From Haliclystus octoradiatus (Eukaryota > Cnidaria > Staurozoa > Stauromedusae > Haliclystidae), in the NCBI GenBank assembly GCA_916610825.1, contig OU744449.1, positions 3,112,001-3,176,000 on the forward strand: DNA of 64,000 bases, read 5' to 3'. The first letter of the stretch is position 1; every line of letters starts with the position of its first letter. The notes under the pieces are model-generated. The model was not told where the DNA came from. It ran no database searches and saw nothing but the letters and a program-made list of their open reading frames with translations. Made by a program: the position numbers and the translations under genes. Of the stretch, positions 22,101 to 33,356 are shown one piece after another.

Positions 22101-25100
22101 ATTTGAGCTATTGTTAATATGCCTACCATGGGACCTACATAGTATATGATGGAACCTACAACCATTGAGTGTCCTGTCTCCTTGTGTCACTGGATTGTTC
22201 GATTGGTTATGAGTATACCTATTACATTTGAGCTATTGTTAATATGCCTACCATGGGACCTACATAGAATATGATGGAACCTACAACCATTGAGTGTCCT
22301 GTCTCCTTGTGTCACTGGATTGTTCGATTGGTTATGAGTATACCTATTACATTTGAGCTATTGTTTATATGCCTACCATGGGACCTACATAGTATATGAT
22401 GGAACCTACAACCATTGAGTGTCCTGTCTCCTTGTGTCACTGGATTGTTCGATTGGTTATGAGTATACCTATTACATTTGAGCTATTGTTAATATGCCTA
22501 CCATGGGACCTACATAGTATATGATGGAACCTACAACCATTGAGTGTCCTGTCTCCTTGTGTCACTGGATTGTTCGATTGGTTATGAGTATACCTATTAC
22601 ATTTGAGCTATTGTTTATATGCCTACCATGGGACCTACATAGTATATGATGGAACCTACAACCATTGAGTGTCCTGTCTCCTTGTGTCACTGGATTGTTC
22701 GATTGGTTATGAGTATACCTATTACATTTGAGCTATTGTTAATATGCCTACCATGGGACCTACATAGTATATGATGGAACCTACAACCATTGAGTGTCCT
22801 GTCTCCTTGTGTCACTGGATTGTTCGATTGGTTATGAGTATACCTATTACATTTGAGCTATTGTTAATATGCCTACCATGGGACCTACATAGTATATGAT
22901 GGAACCTACAACCATTGAGTGTCCTGTCTCCTTGTGTCACTGGATTGTTCGATTGGTTATGAGTATACCTATTACATTTGAGCTATTGTTAATATGCCTA
23001 CCATGGGACCTACATAGTATATGATGGAACCTACAACCATTGAGTGTCCTGTCTCCTTGTGTCACTGGATTGTTCGATTGGTTATGAGTATACCTATTAC
23101 ATTTGAGCTATTGTTAATATGCCTACCATGGGACCTACATAGAATATGATGGAACCTACAACCATTGAGTGTCCTGTCTCCTTGTGTCACTGGATTGTTC
23201 GATTGGTTATGAGTATACCTATTACATTTGAGCTATTGTTAATATGCCTACCATGGGACCTACATAGTATATGATGGAACCTACAACCATTGAGTGTCCT
23301 GTCTCCTTGTGTCACTGGATTGTTCGATTGGTTATGAGTATACCTATTACATTTGAGCTATTGTTAATATGCCTACCATGGGACCTACATAGTATATGAT
23401 GGAACCTACAACCATTGAGTGTCCTGTCTCCTTGTGTCACTGGATTGTTCGATTGGTTATGAGTATACCTATTACATTTGAGCTATTGTTAATATGCCTA
23501 CCATGGGACCTACATAGAATATGATGGAACCTACAACCATTGAGTGTCCTGTCTCCTTGTGTCACTGGATTGTTCGATTGGTTATGAGTATACCTATTAC
23601 ATTTGAGCTATTGTTAATATGCCTACCATGGGACCTACATAGAATATGATGGAACCTACAACCATTGAGTGTCCTGTTTCCTTGTGTCACTGGATTGTTC
23701 GATTGGTTATGAGTATACCTATTACATTTGAGCTGTTTTTAATATGCCTACCATGGGACCTACATAGTATATGATGGAACCTACAACCATTGAGTGTCCT
23801 GTTTCCTTGTGTCACTGGATTGTTCGATTGGTTATGAGTATACCTATTACATTTGAGCTATTGTTAATATGCCTACCATGGGACCTACATAGTATATGAT
23901 GGAACCTACAACCATTGAGTGTCCTGTCTCCTTGTGTCACTGGATTGTTCGATTGGTTATGAGTATACCTATTACATTTGAGCTATTGTTTATATGCCTA
24001 CCATGGGACCTACATAGTATATGATGGAACCTACAACCATTGAGTGTCCTGTCTCCTTGTGTCACTGGATTGTTCGATTGGTTATGAGTATACCTATTAC
24101 ATTTGAGCTATTGTTAATATGCCTACCATGGGACCTACATAGTATATGATGGAACCTACAACCATTGAGTGTCCTGTCTCCTTGTGTCACTGGATTGTTC
24201 GATTGGTTATGAGTATACCTATTACATTTGAGCTATTGTTAATATGCCTACCATGGGACCTACATAGTATATGATCAGGGATGGTAGTAACGATTACAAA
24301 AGTAACGACGTTACTTGTAATCGTTACATTTTAGTAACTTCTACTTGTAACTAGTTATTTTTCTGTAAAAGTAACTTTTACTTGTAACTAGTTACATTTA
24401 GGATTAAAAATAAAGTAACGATTACTCGTTACTTCTTCACTATATTTTTGCTTTTCTTCCGTTACTTTTTTCACAATAGAGTGCTGAAAGTTAGCAGCTT
24501 CTCGATCGCAATTGTGTTTTGCTTAATCAAAATCTTTTGTTCTTATTGTTACCATCCAAGAACAATAAAACACAAACAAATGTTTTCTGCAACTGCAGGA
24601 AGTCTTGTCATTAATTTGGATGTCAAAAAAATTACATTCGGGGATGTAAACATTCTGTTTTTCTGAGTTTATAATATTCAAGTGATTCAACGAGCGTTTT
24701 ATGTCTGACTTGTCTGTTCGATCAATTAATTGTCATAGCAACCAAGCCTGAAATAGAACTAATGGAGCGTAACTTGAGATTCCTTTGTTATGATAATTAG
24801 GGGGATCGAATAACTAGACCGCTCATTCAAACACGCTAAAGGAATCGCTGTGAATTATTCGTCGGGTGTTTGTTTTGGTATTTATTATTTTCGAAAGGAG
24901 CATTTGATTTGATTAATTAACAAACTAAAATACATTAATATTATTTCAATATTTCATATATATCTCATTGCTTCTGTTGGATATTTTTAGATTTAATTAG
25001 AAAAAGTAACGGAAAAAGTAACTGTAACTAGTTACTTTCGAATTGAAAGTAACTTGTAACTAGTAACCGTTACTTTTTCTGAAAAGTAACGTCTGAAAGT

Positions 25101-25726
25101 AACTAGTTACTTTCTCTCCCAAGTAACGGTAACTGTAACTAACTACTTTTCAAAAGTAACTTTAACATCCCTGTATATGATGGAACCTACAACCATTGAG
25201 TGTCCTGTCTCCTTGTGTCACTGGATTGTTCGATTGGTTATGAGTATAGGCTACCTATTACATTTTGAGCTATTGTTAATATGCCTACCATGGGACCTGA
25301 GCTTTCTTGAAAACGACGCTTGAAATCCTCTGACGATAACGATTTGTCGGTAACACTGATTTCTGATAAATCATAGCCACTACAGAAATTTCCACCAATC
25401 CCATGAAGAACGGCAACTCGAGCTTCAGCAGTATTTTCAAATCTTTTAAATGCATCTGCTAATTGTAGTGCTGTTTCTCTGTTTACAGCATTCTTCTTCA
25501 TTGGTCTATTTATACCGATTGTCACAACATTATCTATTTCTTTATAAACTATATTAGGATCATAGGTATTACGTGTACTTAGTCGACGTAGAAATTGTGA
25601 TGGATCATGAAAGGGCAAATTTTGTTGACTTCTGCCACTCCTACCAGTAATATTTGCTGTACATAATCTGCAACACAAATCTTTGGTAGGCCTATAATAT
25701 GTCTTCAGTCTTGCTATTAACCTCAT
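19183..25726 (-). CDS. Enoyl-CoA hydratase/isomerase family protein (CaiD/EchA type), probably mitochondrial
   Basis: Three exons: 25726-25289 (phase 0 out), 19962-19818 and 19541-19183 (stop 19185-19183), together 313 residues. Crotonase-fold enzymes act on acyl-CoA thioesters. Visible marks are VTIGINRPMKKNAVN, the oxyanion-hole segment GGNFCSGYDL, SGYAVAGGLELALFC, RVAEEDSIFGVFCRKHGVPL and GLSRAMDLILTGR. The N-terminus MRLIARLKTYY...FLRRLSTRN is Arg-rich and has no acidic residue before Asp16. It resembles a mitochondrial presequence with a cleavage-like RRLS, which supports the ATG at 25726. An alternative acceptor (tttgtgttgcag, about 25674) would give an upstream first exon instead. The first intron is about 5.3 kb, mostly satellite. 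Exact substrate is unknown. Confidence 0.9.
20092..20195. repeat. Half copy of the CAGGGTCCGACAAAAGT MITE family
   Basis: 'cagggtctgacaaaagtggg' through 'gaaaattgataattttctgatttatcagac' matches the left half of the 50593-50765 element. The right end is missing. It lies in the first intron of the enoyl-CoA hydratase gene. Confidence 0.5.
20761..24275. repeat. 125-bp satellite array, 28 monomers, seeded by an exon/intron border
   Basis: Head-to-tail monomers run from 'ggaacctac' at 20775 to 24275. After a first unit of 126 bp, 27 units of exactly 125 bp carry only a few recurrent substitutions (ctgtctcc/ctgtttcc, ttgttaat/ttgtttat, agtatatg/agaatatg). On the minus strand each monomer contains GGTCCCATGGTAGGCATA. 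This is the last nine coding bases (codons G-P-M) plus the 5' splice site of enoyl-CoA hydratase exon 25726-25289. A diverged 29th unit (25182-25297) runs straight into that exon. Hence the array was amplified from the exon-proximal intron. Confidence 0.95.
24276..25173. mobile_element. hAT-like non-autonomous transposon (898 bp) inserted in the satellite
   Basis: Termini CAGGGATGGTAGTAAC and GTAACTTTAACATCCCTG (CAGGGATGTTAAAGTTAC when reversed) are inverted repeats. They are flanked by an exact 8-bp target duplication TATATGAT (24268-24275, 25174-25181), the hAT hallmark. Both ends are packed with GTTAC/GTAAC and ACTAGTTAC motifs in both orientations, as expected of subterminal transposase sites. 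No transposase is encoded; the 72-residue open frame at 24448-24666 has no recognisable similarity. Confidence 0.9.
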
Positions 25727-27990
25727 ACTTCTTTAGCGTCTGTAAGTTTTTGTCTCCAAATATTTGGCAAATAAGCAAAATAGTAAAACAACTACAACTA
25801 ACGTATCATGATATTAGATGTTTTGTTGATCTGGATGACTGGCATCTGGCAATTCCTATCGTGATTCATGACAACTGCCAACTGGTCACGTCACTGGACT
25901 GGAGGCAGGCAGTCGGCAGAGCACAGATTATTTTGAAACGCAGTGACTATTTGGTAGGCAGTTGCAGCCATTATGATTTGTTTGCGCGTGCGCAGGATGG
26001 CAATCTCACCTTCGCGCTAAATTCAAATCAAATCAGAGTTGTCTTGGTCGACGGTTTGAAACTATGAATCGTGGCTGATATCAAACTTATCAGACAGTCA
26101 GTCACCTTGAATGCCTTTTCGTTCAAGTTTATTTCAACCTAATGGTTTGTAATTATGTCATCTGTGTTGCTCTAAACTTGTCAATTTGGTTGGTTTTTGT
26201 GATTCGTGCGAATGGGCTCAAGAAAGTCGAAGGCGTACCTCTAACTCTTGGAGGAATTTCTGATGTGCCTAGTTGATTCAGGCTGTTTCTGGTTCCTATA
26301 AGCCATCAATTGATCTTACACACTATCATTATAGCAGTAAGTATTTAACCCACTACTGTAACTGAAATCTTTATCCTGTATGCTCTAGACGAAGTCGATC
26401 GTTTGGTTTTTACATTGAACGTCTCCTAACATTTCAAGATAAATGTTTTTAGACGATCTCATTTTTATAGGTATCCAGTAAAATCATACTCAGGTAAATG
26501 CATGTTTGCCGTGTTTTAATTGCTCTCAGTCTCAAACTTATCTAGCAAAAATTTTACTATGAGACTTGAAGATTAGTACTGAAAGATTAACCGTTAGTAC
26601 GTTACCTTATAACGAATTCACTAGCTAGCCTACTCTACAAGGATTGACCAATCTCTCAACATTTACTTTCACTAGCCTATACAATACTTCACAAAATTTA
26701 CAATCACTTACCACCTAGTGAAATTACCATAGGCAGCTAGGCTGTCAAATTGAATGTGTATAAGAGTTGAAAGAAAGTTGCCTTTGTTAACGTATGCGGT
26801 AGGCCTACTATTTCTGAGGGCTGACATATAATAAAACCACTCAACCAGTTTTACTTCACATGAACATACATACATGCATGCTAAGTTGATCAAAATTGTT
26901 TTCTTTTTGCAGTTAGGTTTGTGATTTATTGCAATTCTTTGGAACATTGCTTATTGCCTTTACAATCCTCTGCAAACATGTTGAATTTGAATTGCAAGAA
27001 GTACAGAAGATATACGAAATGATTTCACAAAATAAAGTATCATCAAATGTTCAATGTAGTAATGATCAATGTGACTAATAACAAGAAAGATTGTTAAGTT
27101 TGTTAATGGTTCAACCCTTCAAATCCAGTAGTCAGTCATGAAATAAAGTAAAAGGACTGCCAACATCATCTATGTTAAAATGAAGAACGAAGAAATTAGC
27201 TAACAAGTGCTAGTCGAATAGAGTTCACCAGGATGACCTGCAGTCACGACCAATCGACGAGACAACGATTATGTGATGTAAAACACTCTTACGCATGGTT
27301 ACTTGCTTGACTGCAAATAAGAAAATCTCTTGCCTAACAAAATGACTTGGTGTCGTTCTATGTAATCACAGAATCTAAATCTACCATATGTCAAAAGTTT
27401 TGAACTTTCATAAGGAGGCCCAATCAATATCATACATTATCGATCGACAGTCACACATATTTTCCCTCTCTAAGCCTATCAACCTGATATATTTGAAGTA
27501 ATTATACATCACCAACATTTGAAACTGTTGTTGTGGCTATTGTTTAACCTGTCAATTGTATTTTTTTAGTGAATTTCCGACGTCTCACATAATTGTATGT
27601 TCTTATTGAAAGACAGATTCTACTTGAACAAGTTGGAGCATTGGATGACATCTATTAGTGTCATCCGATTGATGATAGATATAATTATGTTATTTATAAA
27701 TGTAGAATTGTGGAACTTCTACAAGATACGCCTGTAATCTTTGAAATAATTGTGAGTGTCTGCAAACACAATGTACATACAATCGTAATCATGCAGCTTG
27801 ATTTATATCAATTCATTTTTTATTTACACTTGTCAACTACTTTCTTTGTTCATATTTATATTGTATAACATTTTGCGATACCCTGTTGTGAATGGCCACC
27901 TGTTAACGATGCACAACTCCGATCATCAGATGTAGCTGCATTTCATAGTACATTTAAATTTCTAATCAAATACTTGTCGTCAAATGATCC
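25727..27990. other. Intergenic, no gene seen
   Basis: Upstream of the enoyl-CoA hydratase gene, so its promoter should lie in the first few hundred bases. No TATA or other element is convincing. The open frames here have no codon structure or family resemblance. Confidence 0.4.
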
Positions 27991-27997
27991 TACAAAA

Positions 27998-28590
27998 GTG
28001 TGTGATGCCTGTCAAATAGTCCTATATTATAAATGAGAGACAATCTACCTAATCTTCTGACATGGCCACAGATCAGGATTAAAACAAATCGAAACAAAAT
28101 GTATGGCTGCCTGTCATGCAATTTAATAATACCTCTATGATTATAAACAACATGCAAGTCAATACTGCAAATGATGTCTGTCAAACAGCCCCGTTGGTTA
28201 AATGGCAGGCAATCTAAGAGTAATAATTCCTTTGCCAAAATTTTTGCAGAGCAACAATATTTTACCAACTATCCAATAGTCTAATAGACTGTCCTTCGAA
28301 TTGTCCATCAGCTTCCTGGATGGGCAACCAATCTAGTAATTTTTCAGTCAAAATCAACAAATATACATTTTATTACTTCGAGCCAAGACTGCCTGTCAAA
28401 TAGTTCCGCTTCCTAAATGGTAGGCAGTGTAATAATTATTCTTTCGAAACTGCCTGTCAAATAAATCCCAGCGCTATTTGACAGGCAGTTTATGAATCGC
28501 TTGAATCAATAAAGTATGACGTCTCCACTTCTGCGCGTGCGTATTGGACTGCCTGTCAAATAGCCGCAGCGCTAAATGGTGGTAAGCAGA
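27998..28590. repeat. Cluster of CTGCCTGTCAAATAG inverted-repeat motifs
   Basis: Copies of (c)tgcctgtcaaatag and its reverse complement occur near 28006, 28109, 28170, 28215, 28389, 28420, 28450, 28475 and 28550. One pair forms a perfect 16-bp-arm hairpin (28448-28463 with 28475-28490). The same motif recurs at 35600 and 36008 outside the other arm of the large inverted duplication. It may be the subterminal repeat of a large element. Confidence 0.6.
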
Positions 28591-29395
28591 ATATTCAACA
28601 GGCTGCAGGGCGTCATGCGCAGTAGAACCCTGTCCCCCGTCTGATAATTTTGGCCACATCTGAAAACATCTCGCACTTTATTTCGTTTTGATTTGAATTT
28701 CAAATTTTGACTTGACTTTGAGATTTCTTATGGCCAGAAAAAATGGCGGTCTTGTCGGAAATTGATGAGATTGAAGATTCAACATAAAGACTTTCGACAA
28801 TCTTCATATATTATATTTTGTGTAGAAATGAAGTTCTTATCCTGCTCATCGTAGAATTCCAGTATAATTGATGTTTTCTTTGCTCGTCAACGCTGTTGAT
28901 ATATAGATCTATAGCCCAATATAATGAGCTGAAAATGTAGACTAACTTAATCATTATCAAGAGACGTTGGCTTCTTTTTATGTAGCTTGAAATTCGGACA
29001 GGGTAAGATGTTTGAAGAATTAACATACAATAAGGTGTAACCTAACTCATCTTTTAATGGTTAGATTCCAATATCAAAAGTTTTTGATTCAAAACACGAT
29101 TAGACAAATAGCCTCTGACATTAAAAAGTAAGTTAGGAATTCTCAATCAACTAGGCCCAATAATGATAGTTCACCTAATGAGTCACTGTTTATATTATAA
29201 TGTGATATATTTTGTCAACTAAAGTTGACATTGAAGGGTGAATAAAGGAAAGTTCTTGGCCTCCACTTACATTATAGACTTGTAAGTTGTAACTTGTAAG
29301 TGTAAGGATGTAGCCTAAGCCTATAAATATTGTAGACTACTGTAGTACATGACTAACTAACATGTATCTGTATGCCTCTTGCCTAGTGTGTTCAT
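28580..29395 (+). repeat. Left arm of a large inverted duplication
   Basis: This arm reads, reversed, almost base for base as 34785-35600. Shared landmarks are 'ggtaagcagaatattcaaca', 'ctgcgcatgacgccctgcag', 'aaaaaatggcggtcttgtcg', 'atgagcaggataagaacttc' in reverse, 'ggcctccacttacat' and 'actaactaac'. Short indels are scattered, so the copies are not recent. No coding frame is shared. Confidence 0.85.
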
Positions 29396-29704
29396 GTTCA
29401 ATTCTCCAACAAAGGCCGGTGTATGTAACTTGTCTACAGGTGTGCTGCGCAAGATTGGAAAGTTTGCTGTTTGCGGGTAACATCTTGGCCGCGGCTGAAA
29501 TTCCAGCTGCGCATTTCATAATTGTATCCGTATTTTGAAAGAAAATGAAATATTTTCCATGAAAATTTAGAAGTTATATCTAAAATGTGTCTACATATAT
29601 CATCCACCTGCGCAAAATTACACCACAATTTGGCTTTCAGCTGCACATTTTCCGAGAAAAAATACGATCTTGGCCGTGCACAATGCATTCTTTCCAATCT
29701 GGGT

Positions 29705-30365
29705 GCTGCGTGCGTTTACAGGAAGTACTTCATAATCTATCACCTTTTTGACTACGACCTTCGCTTACGAACTTTAGCGTCTCGATGTTATGAAAAAAGT
29801 TCTTGCTTGGCTAAACTTGGCAGATTGTTGGGGACTTAATACTCAGGGCTTAATATAATATTTGATAAATATACTAATATTTTGATTATTACACATTCAT
29901 CATTTGACCGCTAAATAATGATATTAATGACTACTATGACGTTTTATGACATTACTGTGTTATATACAGTATTAAACATATATACCAGTTTCAAATTAAA
30001 AATTTAAAACTTATTTTTACTGTATTTTTACTAATTTCAAAGCAATGTATGTGTCACATTGATGATATTGATACAGACTTAGATAAACATTTCAGGACTT
30101 CCTAACCCCTGCAAATAATTGCGTTTTCGTGTGATGGATTTCCTGCCAAATCAAGTTCAACAATTTATGGAAAATTCTTAGCTATACGGCTCTACTTTTT
30201 AATCTGTTGACTTGGTATTGAATAAAGTCCTTGTCAATTAAGACATGACAGCAACTACCAAATTTAGCCAAGCCAGAACTTTTTCATAACATCGAACGCT
30301 AAAATTTGTAAGCAAAGGTCGCAGTCAAAAAGGTTACAGATTATGGCGTATAACGCACGCAAGTT
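29705..30365. mobile_element. Foldback element A, copy 1
   Basis: Inverted ends of about 100-130 bp. The left segment 'cataatctatcacctttttg', then 'gatgttatgaaaaaagttct' and 'ggctaaacttggcag', is mirrored on the right by 'ccaaatttagccaagccaga', 'gaactttttcataacatcg' and 'gtcaaaaaggttacagatta'. The interior has 'gcgttttcgtgtgatggatt'. A second copy, split by an LTR element, occupies 43138-45563. Confidence 0.75.
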
Positions 30366-30388
30366 ACAGACACCGAATATAGGCTATA

Positions 30389-30565
30389 CAGTGAAACCTG
30401 TATATAACGGCCAGCTAATAGAGGTAGATAAATTGACCACTATAGACAGGTGGCCTTTATATACAGGTTTGATTCAATAGAAAATACTATTTTAGAGATT
30501 GAAAGAGTGATCACTATAGACAGGTGGCCGCTATATAGAGGTGACCGTTATAACAGGTTTGACTG
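30389..30565. mobile_element. 177-bp pogo/Tc1-like MITE, copy 1
   Basis: Ends CAGTGAAACCTGTATATAAC and GTTATAACAGGTTTGACTG are inverted copies flanked by TA. The interior repeats 'gaccactatagacaggtgg'. A same-length copy lies at 54492-54668, and others lie near 32629, 46824 and 57869. Confidence 0.8.
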
Positions 30566-30677
30566 TACAATAAATTTGGAAAAACAAATTAATCTATGTG
30601 ACATATAAAGAGCAATTTGCCTATTTGGCAAAATTGAGCAATTTTACGTAATGTAGCATCTGAAGCAGCACCAAGGG

Positions 30678-30799
30678 ATCACTCTTGTGAGTGGGTTATC
30701 GGAATTTAGATCCACAAGTTTGTTTACGATATGGATTTCGAGTTTGTTGTTAGAGAACGAGTGGATCTAAATTTCGATGGCCCACGAACAAAGAGTGAT
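30678..30799. mobile_element. Small foldback element
   Basis: 'atcactcttgtgagtggg' and 'gaatttagatccac' on the left are answered by 'gtggatctaaatttcg' and 'cccacgaacaaagagtgat' on the right. About 122 bp, non-coding. Confidence 0.6.
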
Positions 30800-31173
30800 G
30801 TAATCATTTTAATAATCATGTAACATAACCTTTGTCTGGAACATCAATTATCTCTCATCAATTTCACTAAAACAATGATTTGTTTTCTAATTCAATGGGT
30901 CATTGCTTTTTCATTAAATAGAATTTTAATGAAATTTGTTACGAATATCATTTAAAAATATAACGCTAAGAATTCAACATGTTTGCAATATTAGAAATAT
31001 ATAGTAAAAGTTACATCTAATTATAGCAAATCCCAAGCTGTTACTTTTTTTAATTTCTCAATTGAAGTTTCAATTACAGAGTATACATTTAAGTTGATTT
31101 TATGAAAAAATATTCAATCTGTCGCAGCTCATCGCCATTTTCAAAACATATGTTCTAGTTTTTTGGCTAAAAC

Positions 31174-31233
31174 CGTGCAGGTATAGGTCTATATATAACT
31201 GCACACGTGCGGGTATAGACCTATACCTGCACG
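31174..31233. repeat. Perfect hairpin, 20-bp arms
   Basis: CGTGCAGGTATAGGTCTATA (31174-31193) is followed after 20 bp by its exact reverse complement (31214-31233). No neighbouring gene or terminator context explains it. Confidence 0.85.
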
Positions 31234-32628
31234 CTTTTAGGGGTTGCCATGGAATTTCGTGGGTTGTCTTGACATAACTGCTAAACACGTGGTACAAATC
31301 CACCAATCATGATACAAGTTTTTTTCAAGTGATTATTAATATGTGGTACCACAGGGCCAATCGGGGTGGAATATGTAAGGTGATTTGATGGTGTTTCGCT
31401 CTCCCTGGACTGCCCACAACGTATTTAACTTCTATAAAATAAGGATAATTATTCAAAATAAGTCCAAAATACCAAAATATGACATTTTCATACAATGCAA
31501 ATGGATGTCAAATCATTATTTCGAAATAATATTTTTAATTTTCTGAGAATCCTTAGAAAATCAATAATAGGAAGAATTTAAACCATAAGGACTAGGTTGT
31601 CAATGTAAACCCGACCGTACTGGCATAATGTGAACTACAGATTGCCTGAGCGTTGTGACCATCGGAAATGAAGGACCAATATACCTTCAAATTGTAGCAC
31701 TTATTTCTATAACCTGTGCCTACAGGTTCAGATGTACAGGCAGGACAGGCTCAGTCTTACGTAACACTAATATTAGTTACCTCAGGAAAGCGACCACCTA
31801 TAATCAATATCAGCGAGACAACAATATTGGATCAATGTGTTACTTCTACATTTACTGGTAAGCCATACATACACCAGATGAAATATCAAGTAACTATTCC
31901 TAATAAGGCGCCAGGTATATCTGACTTTACATATCGACATTTCTATAGATTACCTGAGCAAAGTGGCCGTCTGAGATAAACATTTAATTATCAACTAGGT
32001 ATCCGTAACCAAATGATAACAAAGCAACCATTATGAGATAGCTGTATAACATATCTAGGGTTTAAGTATCCTATACACCAGACTTCAAAAGTAAAGGGAC
32101 GTTGTGACAACTATATGACACTGCACAGTATATAATGTGGGACCGCTGGTGAGATGAATACCTCAATGAATGAATATAGACATTAATTGAGTCTACGATC
32201 TGAGAAATTTCTTGTGCTGAAAATCAAACCAACGTCATGTTGTGGAGAGATAACATTAGAGTTTATGAGTGGGAAAACTGCTTTGGCGACGCATCAGCAT
32301 TGTAATATTGTGAGGAGCGGTAATGGCAATCCCTGCTCCCATGAGGTCCATAGACAGCTATTTTAATCAGTGTTGTTTAATAAGAAGACTTAGAGGTAGT
32401 AGCCTCTACTGAGTCTACTCCATGGAACTGAGAGTTGCGGTACACAGGCAAGAGAAACTTCTTACAAAAAAGTGTCCCATATTCCCAAATAGCAAAAGGT
32501 CAATCAGTTGCTAGTTTGAGTTACGTGATTGGATTTAATTGTTCGTGCTAACTTAGTAACTCGTAAGGAGACAGTAACATGTTGCCCTGATCGAAACATG
32601 AATCACAGCTTGACAAAGATATCAAGTC
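31234..32628. other. Non-genic region
   Basis: AT-rich sequence. An open frame at 31716-31979 ends in a donor-like 'actggtaagcc' partway through but matches no family I know. Nothing else is supported. Confidence 0.35.
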
Positions 32629-32811
32629 CGATAACCTGCTATAAAGGTTAATGATTATCACTATAAAGCAGCCACCTGTCCACAGTGGTCATTCTTGGTT
32701 TGTCTAAATAGTATTTTCTATTGAAACGACCCTGCTTATAAAGGCCACCTGAATATAGCTTTGTCAATTTATCTACCTATCATAGATGGCTGTCATATAC
32801 AGGTTTCACTG
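32629..32811. mobile_element. 177-bp MITE family, worn copy in reverse orientation
   Basis: Contains 'gccacctgtccacagtggtc', 'tatcatagatggctgtcata' and the end 'acaggtttcactg', as in the 54492-54668 copy. Several substitutions and indels are present. Confidence 0.6.
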
Positions 32812-33089
32812 TGTAGTCAAACATTCCTGAGATAGTATTTAGTTCTTAGTTCATTTTGAAATTTATCGAGTTTCGTCAATTTACGAGAGTTGTAGTAAAC
32901 AGAAATAAATGAGAATTCCCAGTGTACTTACTTGCCTTTAGAATTACGAATTGCTAGAATTTATAGGTATAGCTGGAACAAAGTGAGAAACTGTAAAGTA
33001 AAACTCAGAATGAAATCATGATATACTTTATTATTCAAGTTTCAACTAAATATATCTTTAGATTGGATGCAGATTACAGACTGTTAGTT

Positions 33090-33356
33090 CCCGTCGTCAA
33101 TATGTAGACACTCCGATCGGATGCACACCTTTACTCTTGACTGTTTCTGATAAATCTGATCTGATTAAATTTGTGACAGAGTAGGGCTATAAAATTAAAA
33201 ACCTTCCTTCTTTCGCCTTTTTTAAATCCAGAATAATTATACAGTGCATGTAATCATATTTAGGAAAGGTATGTTTCTTCTTCTACAAATTAGAAAAAAC
33301 CTGTGCTACTGTAAAAACTTAATGCTCTGAATAAATGATGATTATTGACGATGATG
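33090..33356 (+). mobile_element. Possible LINE 3' tail fragment
   Basis: Ends in 'gctctgaataaatgatgatt' plus gatgatg, the same tail type as 18140-18172. The sequence before it ('tgactgtttctgataaatct') has no preserved frame. Confidence 0.35.

Noticed and set aside
20761..24275. CRISPR-like regular array
   Set aside because: The repeats are 125 bp, contiguous and without unique spacers, in an animal intron. This is a satellite.
25699..26067. 122-codon plus-strand frame
   Set aside because: Overlaps the 5' end of the enoyl-CoA hydratase exon in antisense and has no domain or splice context.
31716..31979. Frame with a donor-like end, possibly an Ig/FN3 exon
   Set aside because: No flanking exon, acceptor or recognisable fold; it lies within repeat-rich DNA.
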